NCBI RefSeq assembly: GCF_963966145.1
Contig: NC_091055.1
Coordinates: 2,294,001 to 2,358,000, forward strand
Source of the DNA: Tenebrio molitor
Lineage: Eukaryota; Arthropoda; Insecta; Coleoptera; Tenebrionidae
Length of the DNA stretch: 64,000 nucleotides
Reading direction: 5' to 3'
Shown here: positions 49,501 through 62,128 of the stretch, piece after piece
Layout: each line of letters opens with the position of its first letter
Numbering within the stretch: position 1 is the stretch's first letter
Notes under the pieces: generated by a model
Databases searched by the model: none
What the model was told of the DNA's origin: nothing
The model's input: the letters and a program-made list of their open reading frames with translations, nothing else
Program-made: the position numbers and the translations under genes

Positions 49501-52500
49501 GTCCACTTTCTGCAATAATTAAGAATGAAGCTGATAATGTTTGAAGTAAATGAAACCCAGTCCGACAGACAAGTTATTTGTTTATTTAATTATGCGGCAA
49601 TTGTGTTGTAAAAGAGTGGATAAGTAGTTAATGGTATTGTTTCGAGTCGACTAGCGTCTAGCTCAATTGAAACTTTTCGACTAAAACAATTGGTCTGCAT
49701 TAACTATATTGGATGACAACGTCATTATGACCGCCATTTTGGTGCTTTTAATAATAAAATCAGCATGAACAGATAAGTTGCGCCTTTTTATTCAGTCCGA
49801 TCGCGACGCTCCAGATTTCGACGCCTACAGTTTAATTAGCATGAAGGTAAACTAGCGTCTTTGTTCCAGTCCGCCGAATCTGAAAACGGCAACCCCATTA
49901 TCTCGAACTCAGTTAAAGCTGCAACTGATGAGAGACCAAGCACTGATGGAGCAAGAAAGACAAGCGCAAGAACGGGCACGACAAGCACAAGCTCAAGCTC
50001 AGCAAATGCAACAAAGACCCGCAGTCGCAGCCATGAAGGTTCCGTTGCACAGTTTAGCGGTAGATGTTCCTCCACAAGTTTTACAAGTTCAAACAAAACT
50101 CGCAAATCCTACTAGGTACCATGTGATACAAAAACAGAAAAGCCAAGTGCGCCAGTATCTTAGCGAATCATTCCAAGCACCAGGAAATGCCTCTTTTTTG
50201 GCTAACTTGCACAACAACAGCGTCCCCCAGACGCACAGCGCTCCGATGGGCACCGTACCACCCGGGTCTTTAACTCCAGTCATGCCACCACAACCGGTGG
50301 CACACTCTCATCCTTTTCAAGTCTCGTGTCCTAGTCCTGATGCTGCTGCCATGTCTCCCGCTTTGAGCTCCGGTGCCACTAGCACCTCAGAGGTAAGCAA
50401 AGTACCAACAACAGTACCGGTTCTTTAAAACCAAACTGATAGGTACTGTACTCCCGCAATCAGATATTATAAAGTCCGTACGCTGATAGATTGCACGTTT
50501 TTAAATTCTAGTTCCAAAACATAACGCAGTGAAAAATACCAAACTCTCCATCTCAGTTGTTTCACGTTATTTAGAAAACCGTTGCAGCCTTGCAGATTAA
50601 TTCCCGCCACACTTGTCTCTGTGTCTGTCTTCTGTCAAAAAACGTGCAATCTATCAGCGTACGGAGTTATAAACTCTACGCTACAACAAATAGATCCCAC
50701 GCGAAATTTAAAAAAATGGAAAGAGCAGATTTACACGTGATGTTTTATTATTATTCTGCATGTTTGCACTTAGGAAAGACGAAAGGAAACTTCAGACGTA
50801 ATATATTAGGTTTTATTCGACTGATAATGTGCCCGACGGAATTAAAAATGCAACCCACAATACATTTTCGAGTTTCCGAAAAAAGCTGGCTACTGAAATT
50901 AAAATATCCAGCTTTTTTCGGAAATGGCTAAACACAAACAAGAGATTATTTAATATTTAATGCTTGAACAAAAATTACCTTTGTATCATTTTCGATATTT
51001 GTAATGTCACTTAAAGTGTTTATTATGCTAGATTCTTGAGGCATGCACTCACTTTACAAATTCAAAAAAATCAACAAAAAATCGCAACGGAACAGATCAA
51101 AACAGCAACACGATTAAAACTAATGACTTTTCAAATCAGAGAAACGCAAAACAAAGCTCTAAAGATGAAAAACCGCAAATCTAATGCTTTTAAACTACTT
51201 GACAGCACTGACAATTTCAAATTTGAAATGTCATATAATTTATTTTTCGCCTGGCTTTCATAACAACCAATGAGAATCAGTGGCGCGAACGTTTCAAGAT
51301 ATTACCAACACAGTCTATGATACTTTGTTAATATTTTAATGTTGTGGTTTGGGGATTTTGTTATCTAAGGATATTTAAAAAACGGCATTCTATCAATGGA
51401 CGTAGTCTAACTACTCACTGACAATTATAAACCAACAGAAATAAATTTCTTATTGTTGATACGAGTAGTTAACATTTTCAAGTTGAATAACATTCAAAAG
51501 CTTATTTGAATTAAAGAACATAGGAGGGTTCCAAGAGCCAAAGCACGTTAAATAAAACAGAGATTTTTTTCAAAATAATGAAGATTATTTCACCAGTAGA
51601 ATTCCACAATTTTTGTCTGACTGAAATGCAGATTGTAGTGGATAGATAGGGATAGTTCAAGAAAACGAAAACAATTGAAAGCTAATTTATATAATCAAAT
51701 ACTTGAGGGTGTTTAATTGGCCTTGTCTATGGTAGTCGAGTATCGTTTATTTTTATTTAAATGTAATAATACATTTTTGACGTAAACTTTCCAAATCTTA
51801 CGTTTGCCTCACTGTAATTTTCTAAATGATAATGAAGCCGCATATTTATAGGTACAAAAAGACATTACAAATCACATTAAGTACATCAACTCGTCAACTT
51901 TAAATTATTTTCGCTCTATTTAAGTGTCAAAAGATTTTCTTGTGTAGGCAACCAGTAATTCATGTGTACATATGGGGGAATCGTCAATATAGGAGTGTTC
52001 AATCACGTTCGGTCGAAAAAAAAACCTGCGAACTCGATGAAAACCGACCTTCATATTATATAATTAATAACAAACAAATATTTATACGAACGTGGTGTGG
52101 CATTAATTGTTTCAGAGGAACACATTTTAATTTGACGGCTTCGATTGCGTGTCTCATATCGTGGGAATAAAATGATAGATCTGCAAATCGAGACACTGAC
52201 CGGGTTATTGAGAACATGGCCAATTATAAACGGTTGTTGGTGGTACAGATCTGGACAACTAGAGTTTGTCCATCTTATTTTTGTCGGTCTTACGATAATC
52301 ACTTTTGAACTGGTCTTTCTTGTTTACTCTGATATTTGAAAAATTTTATTTTCTACAAACAACATTAGTATAAAAGCAAGTGATAATGTTTTGCATAATA
52401 TGGTGCTTTAGCACAAATCTTAAGATCTATGCTGGAATAATGATGTTAATGTTGTAGTTTTCAACTTTACGGTTATGAGTTTACGTTTAATAAAACATGA

Positions 52501-55500
52501 TGTTTCACAATGCAACGAATTATCAATTATTAATGTAATTGATTGAGAGTGAAAAGGTCGTTTCAGAATTTAGTATGATAGGAGTGATTTTGAGGCATAG
52601 GTAACCGTGCTGCATGATATTATTCCATTATTTAATAGGCAAGGTTTCTGAGTTTGTTTACAATTATCGAAACATATTGAGATTTTTATTCTCTAAGTGG
52701 TCAGCTGTAACTACTTCAGATAAGAATAAAACGAACTAGAGAAGTAGAAGGGAGGAGTTTTGGGCTCCCACGTCAAATTACCTCGGAAATAATCGATGTG
52801 GTATTTCTGGAGTGAACAAAAGGGACTTCAACAAGTTTAAATACTAACTTTGTGTAAAAATATGGGAGGAATGCGGTGGTGTGAGGTCAAAGAGTTACAT
52901 TTTAGACATACGCAATGACGTGCCATCGAGCGATAAGTTTGCAACGGTAAAGGGAGTGAATAATTACAATGCTACTTTCAAGGATTACGAAGAAGAATTT
53001 GTTTTCAGAACACAAAACCATTTAAGAACCGCAGAAGAGTTTGTTCGAAATTTCAAAAAAAAAACAATCTGGAATTAATTTTGTAGACGTCAGGATTTAA
53101 TTGTTGCCTAAATACGAAAGGAAATAAATCAAAAAGCAGAGCTATATGGTGTCCCAGAAAAAACGTATACGCTATTTGTACGGATTTACTTGGTATTATT
53201 TGACAATAATCATTGGTTGTGACCATCAAAGCCGCAAGATTGCACACTGATTATGACATGTTTTATTCAAATCATACCTCGACAATACATAAAAATATTG
53301 CGTAAGCGTCTTTTAATGAAATTTAGCTGGAGCAATTATGGAATATAAAAGTGGCTGTTGTGAAATATATTTTTGTACATGCGAGTGATACTACGTTGAA
53401 ATTGCCCCAAACGTGTTCCTCTCATTGAAACTATTAGACAATCGATACGGCGAATTATAATTCATTGCGAAAAACGTGGATCAATCAGTTTGATGTCCCT
53501 CTATGCACACGATAGTCGTCAGTCCGTGTTTTTCCGTCACTGGAATAATTCTGTTCTGCAGATGAGCCAATGGAAATGACTGTTTCTGTTGTAGGTCTTA
53601 AATTTTGCATGCTTTCGTTCGTGTAGTGACCTCAAAAACTGGCAGACAGAGTCGTATATGATTTACAACAGGATTATTTGCAATTTATTATACCGCGGTA
53701 AATTACAACGAACTGATATCAAGATACCATAAATGTAAAGTGAAAAACGGAGGGAAAACTAAAAACCATCGAAACGCTTTTGTACGTGTCGAAATAGCTT
53801 TCAATCAATATGAAATTATTTATTGTAGTTTTATCTCTCATTAGTCATTATGGTATTGTCGCTGATTAAATGCTTCCCATAATCTAGAATCGCATCAATT
53901 AAAACTGATCGAATTTCATAAAAAAATTTATAAGCAACCGATAAGTTTTATTTGGTCCGTTTTTAAATCGAAATTACTGATATAATAAGCTCGCAACATG
54001 GTATGTTGTTAATTTATAGCATCAACTTCTTGAATGATTTTGAATCAATATTTGAACAATATTTTAAGAATGTATCTGTGCAACAACTATTTGCTGTTCA
54101 TGCAGCTCGTGTTTCTGTTATTGTAAATAATGTCCGTTCCTAGTAAACACGATTGCTTCTGGTAGTAAATATAATTCCTTTATTATTATTGCAGTAAACG
54201 TATTATTAGTTTTACAAATAGACTTTTTCAGTACCGATTCGATCCGGGCAATTCCTCCACATAAATCAACAACATTGTTTGTTGAAGAGACGAGCGTCCG
54301 AGTCCTCTACAGCTAATTAAAGGATATAATTACATTGCGTAACCACATTTCGTAACTGCACAAACAGCAGCCCGCCACTGATACCACCACAAAAGAATTA
54401 AGAATTTTTGTTTTGTATAAATGTGGATATTTCCTTCAAAATTTAATAATCTGATATTGACGTCAACCACTACTACTGCCACCTAGCAGATGATGACGCA
54501 GAAATTCACTATCTGCGCTATGAAGTTGTTGTCTCACTATTACATTCACTTATTATATTTGCGAAAGCAGTCTTCACAATTCAGCTCCACCTTAAACAAC
54601 CTACAAAATTTTGTCGTCCCGCAACTTTCTGCGCTCACTCTCGATTACATTTATTATTATTATTGGTATGAGTCACAAACTAGAAAAATACATTTTTATC
54701 ATCCATCCTGAACAACGACACGAACTGATACGATTTCGTAATTAATATAGGTATAGGTTGAGTAGGTACTTAAGTAAAATACTCAGAAAGTGTACGTAAT
54801 AAGCTAGAAACCAGGTTAGTCGACTCGCTGCTGGAAGAAAAGTCAATATTTGTCCGGGTTTAATTAAATCTTACGCATTTTATAATTGTTGCAGCGCTGA
54901 ACTTTGATTTTTGATCCTCGGAGATTTCTCTCTTAATAACGGGGTTTCAAAGAAGTGACGTTGGTGGTAAAATTCGTGACCTTAGGCGGACACACTCACT
55001 TTCATTTATTTATTTTTCGACTCGCTCTGACACTTTATTAATTAATTTGAAAAGACTTATAATTAAGTTACAATGAGATTAATAGCTTTGTTACAAGACA
55101 ACCGTTAATGCAGTTTTTATGAAGCAGGATTGTAAAAATCGACCTTTATCGCGTACTATGAGAAAATATTAAATTATGTAAATAAATAAATGTTAATGCG
55201 AACATTGACCTGATTTTGTACAAACGAAGAACAGTGCATTTGTCAAACGAAACCGGTGGGTCACTCCTGTTTCGCAGAACTTGTCGTGGGAGTCGCCGGG
55301 ATAAACCCACCATCGATGGTACGGTTAAACCCTGCTTCCAGCAGTCCGGGAACCACCCATGTCCCTTGACCCCCATAGGCGACAAGTCTGGGGTGTAACC
55401 GGCGATATTTCAGAAACGACAGGACAACTAATTGACGGTTAATAGAAATAGAGTTGTTATTATGTGCAGTGGGCCGACTTTCCTTCGATTATATTGTAAT

Positions 55501-58500
55501 GCGATTTTTTCGGGTGGGTGGGTGTGATGGTGAATTTTCGAAATATCACTAGGCCGGTGGCGATAATTTTTATCGGTCGATCATCTGTTTCCAGGGTGAT
55601 TTGCACTTGTCGATGACATTTGCGATCGATCAAGTCTTTGCGTAAGCACTTGTACCGCCTTCGGAGCTTGTCTGGAGTCGGAGTCCCGCCACGTGGTGCG
55701 CGCGCTCAACTGACTTAAGTCTCGGAGTGATTTAGTACCCTAGTTGCGCTCGTGTGGTGTTTACCGCATTGTGCGTCGCTCGCGCTTTGGCCTCAGTCGT
55801 TACTGATCTGTCAATTGTCAACGCACCGCGCGCGTTTCAACTCATTGTTATTTGGTGCACACTTCCAAATTCGCTTTGGCGAAAGTTCGGTTCTGGCTAT
55901 TTATTATGTGCAAGAGTTTTCGATTGTGATACCCGGTTCGGTCCTCTTTGGATAATTCACCAGTCTACACCGAAAATGCCGGTTTACAATATTATCACCA
56001 GGAGATGTAAGGTATTATTACACCTGTTCTCTTAAAAAACTCACAAATTCGGACTCGATTTTATCAGATCTGCCGCACAAAAGAACGAATCTAAAGAGAT
56101 AATAATAATGATAAAAACGATGACTATTGGATACGTTTTATCGCCACAGATTTGTATCAAATCGGGTGCATCGGGTACCCCTTGTGGTGCTACCTGTCAG
56201 TCAACTCCATTAGGCTAATTTTTGGCATTAGTGTGATTGCACGTGTTTACGTTGAGAATTTTCCTGCACGAACCTCCGCTTTGATGCAATTATTTGATTA
56301 TTTGTGATGTCGATGTAAACACGTCGATTATTTCCGCTGCAGTTGAAAGAAGAGCGTCCGAGTGGAAGAAAGTGTTTGAGGCATTCATGAGACGCCGTCC
56401 TTGTTGGCTGTAATCTACATTATCAATTAAGAATCCAACAAAGTAGCAATGAAGTGCTGGATGACGTTTAAAACAGTTTATCCACTTAAGTAGCGTTTGT
56501 TTATCAGAAGATACCGTCGCTTTTAATTTCTTTCCGAATAAAGATGTTGTATCTGAGCTGGCGCCAGAACCGGTGCACCCCCGGCGATGGTGAAAATCGA
56601 TCGGTCACGTAATTAATTAGTGGGTAATGATGGACGGACGACGCGTCCAAGTTTTGCACACTTTTCGGTTATTTGATCGCGAGTTAGACGAAAGGTGTTA
56701 ACTTTAAACAAATAAGTGTGTAACTTGTCTTGTTAAACCTCCAAACGCGCTAAACGAGCTGCTCGTTAACATCGCCATGAGAAAACGTCGTGGATTTCAG
56801 CATTGGACGTCTTCATTAAGGCGTGTTTTAATGATAATAAAGATTTTTTAAATAAAACAACGCGGAAACGCGTCCTTCAAATCGGCGGTTTGCGTATCCG
56901 GAACCGAATTTTGTTTGAAACCAGCGATCCAAAAAATTTGGAAAAAGTTTTTGTTGCGTGTTTTGCACCACCTCGGGCTAGGGCTACGGATAATGGATTG
57001 TGACCGTTGTGGAACGAGTAACGAGCGAGTACTAGTTGAAATATGGTAGCAGTAACCCAATTTCGTTTCCATTGAATAAATAACGCCGAGATTGCAAAGT
57101 AGATTAAAGAAACGTTACAAACGGACACTTGATATATAGTTTTGTCATTTGGTCGGAGTTAATTCATTTTCGATCGTTATGCAATCAAATTAAGATTTGT
57201 TGAGTCACTTCGCAAGAAATATGGTTTTAAAGTGCACAATGCTAGTCCAAGGTAAAACAAATGAACTGTAGAGCCGCAAATCCACGCTTCGGCTCACCCG
57301 TCACTCTCGCTCGCCCCGCTCGCCCATTTTTCTGGTGCATCCCCTAACACTGTCCCCACTTTTTACATTTTACATCCGCTATCTGGGTTAATGACTTTTA
57401 TTTTGCTTATAAAACGTGTAGTACTATGAATTTAAACAAGCCAAGATTTGCAGGTCAAGGACGTCGCCAATAAAATCGCACCGGTGTAATTACACATTCA
57501 TTGAAAAATATAATTTCTGTGTGAGAATCTGTTTCCCATATTTACAGGATGTTGTTAAAAAATACGTCATTACGTAACGTTCGTTTTAACGGATCTTTTA
57601 TCGGATATTATTGTTTATAACGTATTGTGGTCGGTCGGATAATTATTTTAATTAACCAATATAGGGGAAGGGGCACTGATGGCAGTGCTATTTTTACTCT
57701 ACATAACCCCGATTTGTCGCTGAAACTTTCGAATCAACTCTTGGTCAAATATAAAATTTCCAAACTTTAGGACTTGTAACTGGTTCTAGAACTAGACTGA
57801 TTTCGTGTTACGAAAGCCCAGTTTATTTCCAAGTGATATTTTCTGTATTTTTACTTGTTGCTGTTTTGCATTTTTTAAATCGGACATGTTACTTCGAATT
57901 TGACCAAGGTCAGTGCTTTTATTTTTCTGCCGTTGGTATTCCCTGTTAACGCTTCTTAGAACTTTGACCGGTTTTACCACCCCACATTCCATGCAATGAA
58001 AATGACGTCACGAGGGGGGCTAATTAACACTAATCATTTCGATGACGGAATATTACCGACGATGGTCTTCACATTGATTGGCGCAAAAATAAAATCGTAA
58101 TAAAGCCATTTAAAAAATTAGACGAGAATTCCACTTTTCAGACACATTCCTTTGATTAGACAACTACGTTATAAAAATTTGTGACATTTTTTGCTCGATT
58201 AGAATAATAATTTATCACGTTAAGCTTCTCTTCAAGTGTGTCTATGATTTAGAGCCAATAATATATTGCATAACGCTATCTACACCAATATTTTATTGAC
58301 ACTTTATTCCTGTATATATCATAAATTGGATTATATAAAGCCGTTCCATCATTTTTCGCTTAGATATGGAAAAGCCACACGGGAAGATTTTTACACACCT
58401 TCCATACACACATACCTACATACATATCGATATGTATTAAATACTTTGCTAATCTGTAACCACATTTGTTGAATGTGTACATTCATTTTGAAATTATCGA

Positions 58501-61500
58501 ACACATGCTACTGCAATCGCAGAAGTTGTTGCAATTCCTGTGTTTCGTCATTTTCAAATTCGTAGAATTAATGGCACAATACGATTATAGAACGCACACG
58601 ATCAGATTGTCTTTTTATTTGATTTTATCTCCGAACAGTATCATACTTTTCATTGATTGATTCTCTACTTGATTCCGATAATACAATCAATTTGCGTCTT
58701 TTTTTCGATATGTTTAATTAAAATTCTACTCGTTTCTAGTTTGTGCTCGTGGGGATCGAGAATAGCTTGCAATTTGTTTAAAAAAAATCACACAAATTAC
58801 TCAATAGGCGACAGTTTGGTGGTGGCAAACATTGACCCATTGATTAACTTGTACCAATTACATTTTTTTAAATCATTTTGAAATCGTTTTATTAATTATT
58901 ACGGGCCATAGATTTTGATCTTCACGGTTGAATATGTCACCACTTGGGAAATATTTCGTATAAATTGGGTAATATTTAAATTGATTGTCGGCTAAACTAC
59001 AACACCTATTGGTTTATTTTCCTGACCTTAGATGCACGTTGTCAGAAAAATTTACATAATTCTGTTGTGATCGTCAGAAACACTTAAACCTAACACACTT
59101 ATAAAAACATTTCTTAAGCACCGTAAATCAGGCGCGTCAAAACTTGTGTATTTAATGATAATGTTATATAAAAATTAATTTACAATGTTAGTGATGCAAA
59201 CTCATCTGCAACTTGAAATATGTGCCATAATTAAATCCGAATTTGTTGCGTTAGGACTAATTAACGAAATTTATTTAGTCAATTGCAAACATCACATACA
59301 GGGTGTGCGATCGGCCGGAGTACCATGTGGACCCTTAGCACTCCTCGCCTGTCGTGCAAAACACTTCTCCTCGCTCTCTCGCTGTGACTAATTTTCATTA
59401 TTTGCTAGATGTGGGACAAAATTAATTCACGAGCATGCCACACTATTAAGTAAATCATTGTTATTGCGTTAAGGTAACCGACTGTTCGATTGGATTCGTT
59501 CAAAAATCGTTCTTAAGCACCGCCGCAAAAAGGATTATTATGTATGGCCCTTCTTGCGAATTTGACCACCAAAAACCGGTACAAACCGACTTCCATTCGC
59601 GCAAGTACAGACTTTAGCCCCTGCACGCATTTATTAATCGCTAATTGTACACCAGAGTTGATTAACTCTACTTGTTCAAATTATGTAACTTCTTGTGCCA
59701 GCTTCCCATGATAAATTGAAGGGATTAAGTTGCAAATGATATTTTTATCGATCAAACGGCTCAGATAAGCTCTTTTTCAATTTTATTGCATCGCTAAAAC
59801 CTGTAGACAGATTTAAATTAAATGTCACATTAATTTATAGCAACTCGGAATATAGACCACAGCTAATCCTGAGACTTTTTTTATTACCACTAACCACATT
59901 AATAATGTAAAAATTAATTAAGATTTTACTTTTATTGTAGTTGACACGCTTCTAAAGAGCTCAACTGTAGGTTTCCATTTGTTAATACAAAAAAAAAATG
60001 CGTAGCGTAAATGTTATTATCTTTCCGTGATAATGTTGTAAATAGGGCCACGAATATCTCGTCTCGTTCTTGTGATACTTTCAGCGTTCCAAAATTGTTT
60101 TAAATAAGTAGTACTACAAGAAGGTCGATCGGCAGCAATCCAAATTTCATCATTAATTGCAGGGAACGATTTCAAGGTTACGAAATGAAGAATTTCAACG
60201 AGTTATTATCTTTTTTTATTTCTATGATGTCGTTTAAAATATCATATGGCAAAAGAGAGGGAGCGAGATGGGTGTTCGTCGACTATAGGTTAGTCATGTC
60301 TAGAATATTTTCGATTTTGATCTTTCTTAATCGCGGTCTCGACTAGATTAGTGTATTTGGCTGGTGGAGAAAGAGTGACCCCAGTTTATATTGATACGAC
60401 CTCTGTTAGATTTATTATATTGTATAAAACTAAAATAACTTTGGCTTTAATGGACGAAATGTTTGCTCTGATAACGAAACCGTAAACACCTACTTTACGG
60501 ATGCTGCAATGATTTGAAAAAAAAAAGATAATAAACAAATAGTTTGATTTTGTTTGTTGTACTTGTAACACAAATCAATTTATAGCGAGAAGAGAATAAC
60601 TTAATTAGTCAATTGTCGTTTTATTTTGAGCTTTGTTTAAAGTAGCTATTATCAAATGTAAAGTGATAGGCGAGGGAGCGGACTCTATGAAAAGATTCCT
60701 CTAGTTAATAAGGCCATCGAAACGCGTTTGTTTTGACCAGACAGAATTTTTGTGACTTTCTGTTGAAACATCAGATAAGTGTTGTTGTAAAAACGTATTA
60801 TTAGCTCAATGAAGCGTCTGCGTTATACAAATTATGGAAACGACCGTCAATTACATGCTTAGAAAAGTGCGACCTCGAAAAACGAAAAATGACCTTTCTG
60901 CACGTTATAAAACATAAGAGAATAATTTTGGTAGCGCGTAGGGGAAGAATCGAGTGCGAAGCAAGTTATGATGAGTTTTTTTTCCAGGCTGAAGATCTTA
61001 TCGACGATCTGCTCTCGTTGGAATCAAGTTCCCTTGCTTCTGATGGTTTCAAGACATCAGATAATTCCCTCCAGGGAAACGACATCAATATCAAAAATGA
61101 ACCGTTCGTCCTCAGCGACGCTGAACTCCACGCCCTTGCTAAAGATCGACAAAAGAAAGATAATCATAATATGAGTAAGTAAATAAACGAGTCGATTAAC
61201 CGAATGCATAGTCCAGATATTGGTTTTCAGTCGAACGAAGGCGAAGATTCAACATAAATGATCGAATAAAGGAATTAGGTACTCTCTTGCCGAAGAATAA
61301 CGATCCTTATTACGAAATAGTGAGAGACGTTCGGCCGAATAAAGGAACGATATTAAAATCATCAGTAGAATATATTAAGTGTCTCAAAAATGAAGTACAA
61401 AGATTAAAGCAATCGGAGATCAGGCAGAAACAAATTGAACACATCAATAGAAGGCTGCAGCTTCGAGTCCAGGTAAATTGCAGACTCTTATCTCCCTCTA

Positions 61501-62128
61501 ATTGGCACTTATTAACAATAGATAGGTTCTGTCAATTTCAATTAAGCACTACAAACGTGACGTAAATTTCACATACCAACTATAATTGATAAGTTTATTG
61601 GCGATAAAAAGTTTTTTATTCAAATTGTCCCGTTGTCAATGTCACGTGATGGGTTTGTGCAGGAGCTCGAGCGCCAGATGAAATCTCACGGTCTCCCTCT
61701 ATCCGAGTTCAACTTCCAAGGGTACTCCCCTTACAACTCGTACCAAAAGAACCAGAGCCAGCCCCCGCCGACCACACTGCTACCCCCCATCATGCTGTCC
61801 GACCCGAACAAGAAGGTAAGTCGGTCGAGGCTGCAGCACCTCTCAATAACGCAATCAGGGCGCTGATGTGGCTTTCCAGATGCCCGATGTTATCACGGAC
61901 GCCACCCTCAGCCTCTCGGCGATGGAGGAGTTGATGGACGACGACGAGCCCGTCAACGGCGACCCCATGCTGTCGTCACCCAACGACCTCTCGGGAGAGC
62001 AACTGCTGACTTCACCCGCCCATCCAGGACACCCCGACGGACTCCTCTGCGAGCCGAGACTGCCGACGCCCACCAGCCACATAGAGCACGTCGACGGGGA
62101 CACCCTAGATATAGACATGATTGCATGA
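46544..62128 (+). CDS. Mitf: MITF/TFE-family bHLH-leucine zipper transcription factor
   Basis: Transcription factor of the MITF/TFEB/TFE3 group, which controls lysosome, V-ATPase and autophagy genes and shuttles between lysosome surface and nucleus. Six exons: 46544-46701, 49870-50392, 60988-61174, 61231-61472, 61663-61815 and 61880-62128; 503 residues. The N terminus has the MITF-A/TFE3-type segment (MAESGI, later FYELTSK). Exon 2 carries SRTQLKLQLMRDQAL, equal to the Rag-GTPase-binding helix of TFEB, then a Gln/Ala stretch and NPTRYHVIQKQKSQVRQYL. Exon 3 holds the acidic activation helix EDLIDDLLSLESS, a SUMO-type IKNE and the start of the basic region (QKKDNHN). Exon 4 has IERRRRFNINDRIKELG, the loop, helix 2 and the zipper. 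The bHLH loop is six residues longer than in vertebrates. Exon 6 ends TLDIDMIA. AATAAA at 62469-62474 with a GT-rich tail marks the 3' end. Possible unseen alternative exons lie in the 10.6-kb intron. Confidence 0.95.
46702..49869 (+). other. Mitf intron 1
   Basis: 3.2 kb, AT-rich. Three CACGTG E-boxes at 46736-46741, 46836-46841 and 47458-47463. No coding exon seen; open frames at 47608-47946 and 48025-48561 look random. Confidence 0.6.
50468..50672. mobile_element. Short inverted-repeat element (MITE-like) in Mitf intron 2
   Basis: Arms 50475-50502 and 50638-50665 are perfect 28-nt inverted complements (ends TCCGTACG... and ...CGTACGGA); similarity continues outward for several bases (TTATAA). 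The whole is about 200 bp with no ORF, which fits a miniature TIR element. The left arm starts about 80 bp after the exon 2 donor. Confidence 0.8.
50873..50924. repeat. Perfect 17-bp hairpin
   Basis: Arms 50873-50889 (TTTCCGAAAAAAGCTGG) and 50908-50924 (CCAGCTTTTTTCGGAAA) are exact inverted complements around an 18-nt AT-rich loop. Pairing stops at the arm ends. Confidence 0.85.
55550..55990 (+). promoter_or_regulatory. Candidate alternative Mitf promoter and first exon
   Basis: A CpG-rich stretch in Mitf intron 2. It has CACGTG at 55690-55695 and an insect-type initiator TCAGTC near 55792. ATG at 55976 opens MPVYNIITRRCK, followed by GTATTA as a phase-0 donor that would join exon 3 (60988) in frame. 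The product would lack the Rag-binding and Gln-rich regions, like short vertebrate MITF forms. The donor is weak and there is no transcript evidence. Confidence 0.35.

Larger units (their letters stand above)
50393..60987 (+). other. Mitf intron 2 (10.6 kb)
   Basis: Mostly AT-rich. It contains an inverted-repeat element (50468-50672), a perfect 17-bp hairpin (50873-50924), a GC-rich block (55230-55410), and a candidate alternative promoter and first exon near 55.6-56.0 kb. No other exon is supported. Confidence 0.6.

Noticed and set aside
51036..51263. Lys/Gln-rich 75-codon ORF in Mitf intron 2
   Set aside because: Low-complexity AT-rich frame with no splice signals in phase with Mitf exons.
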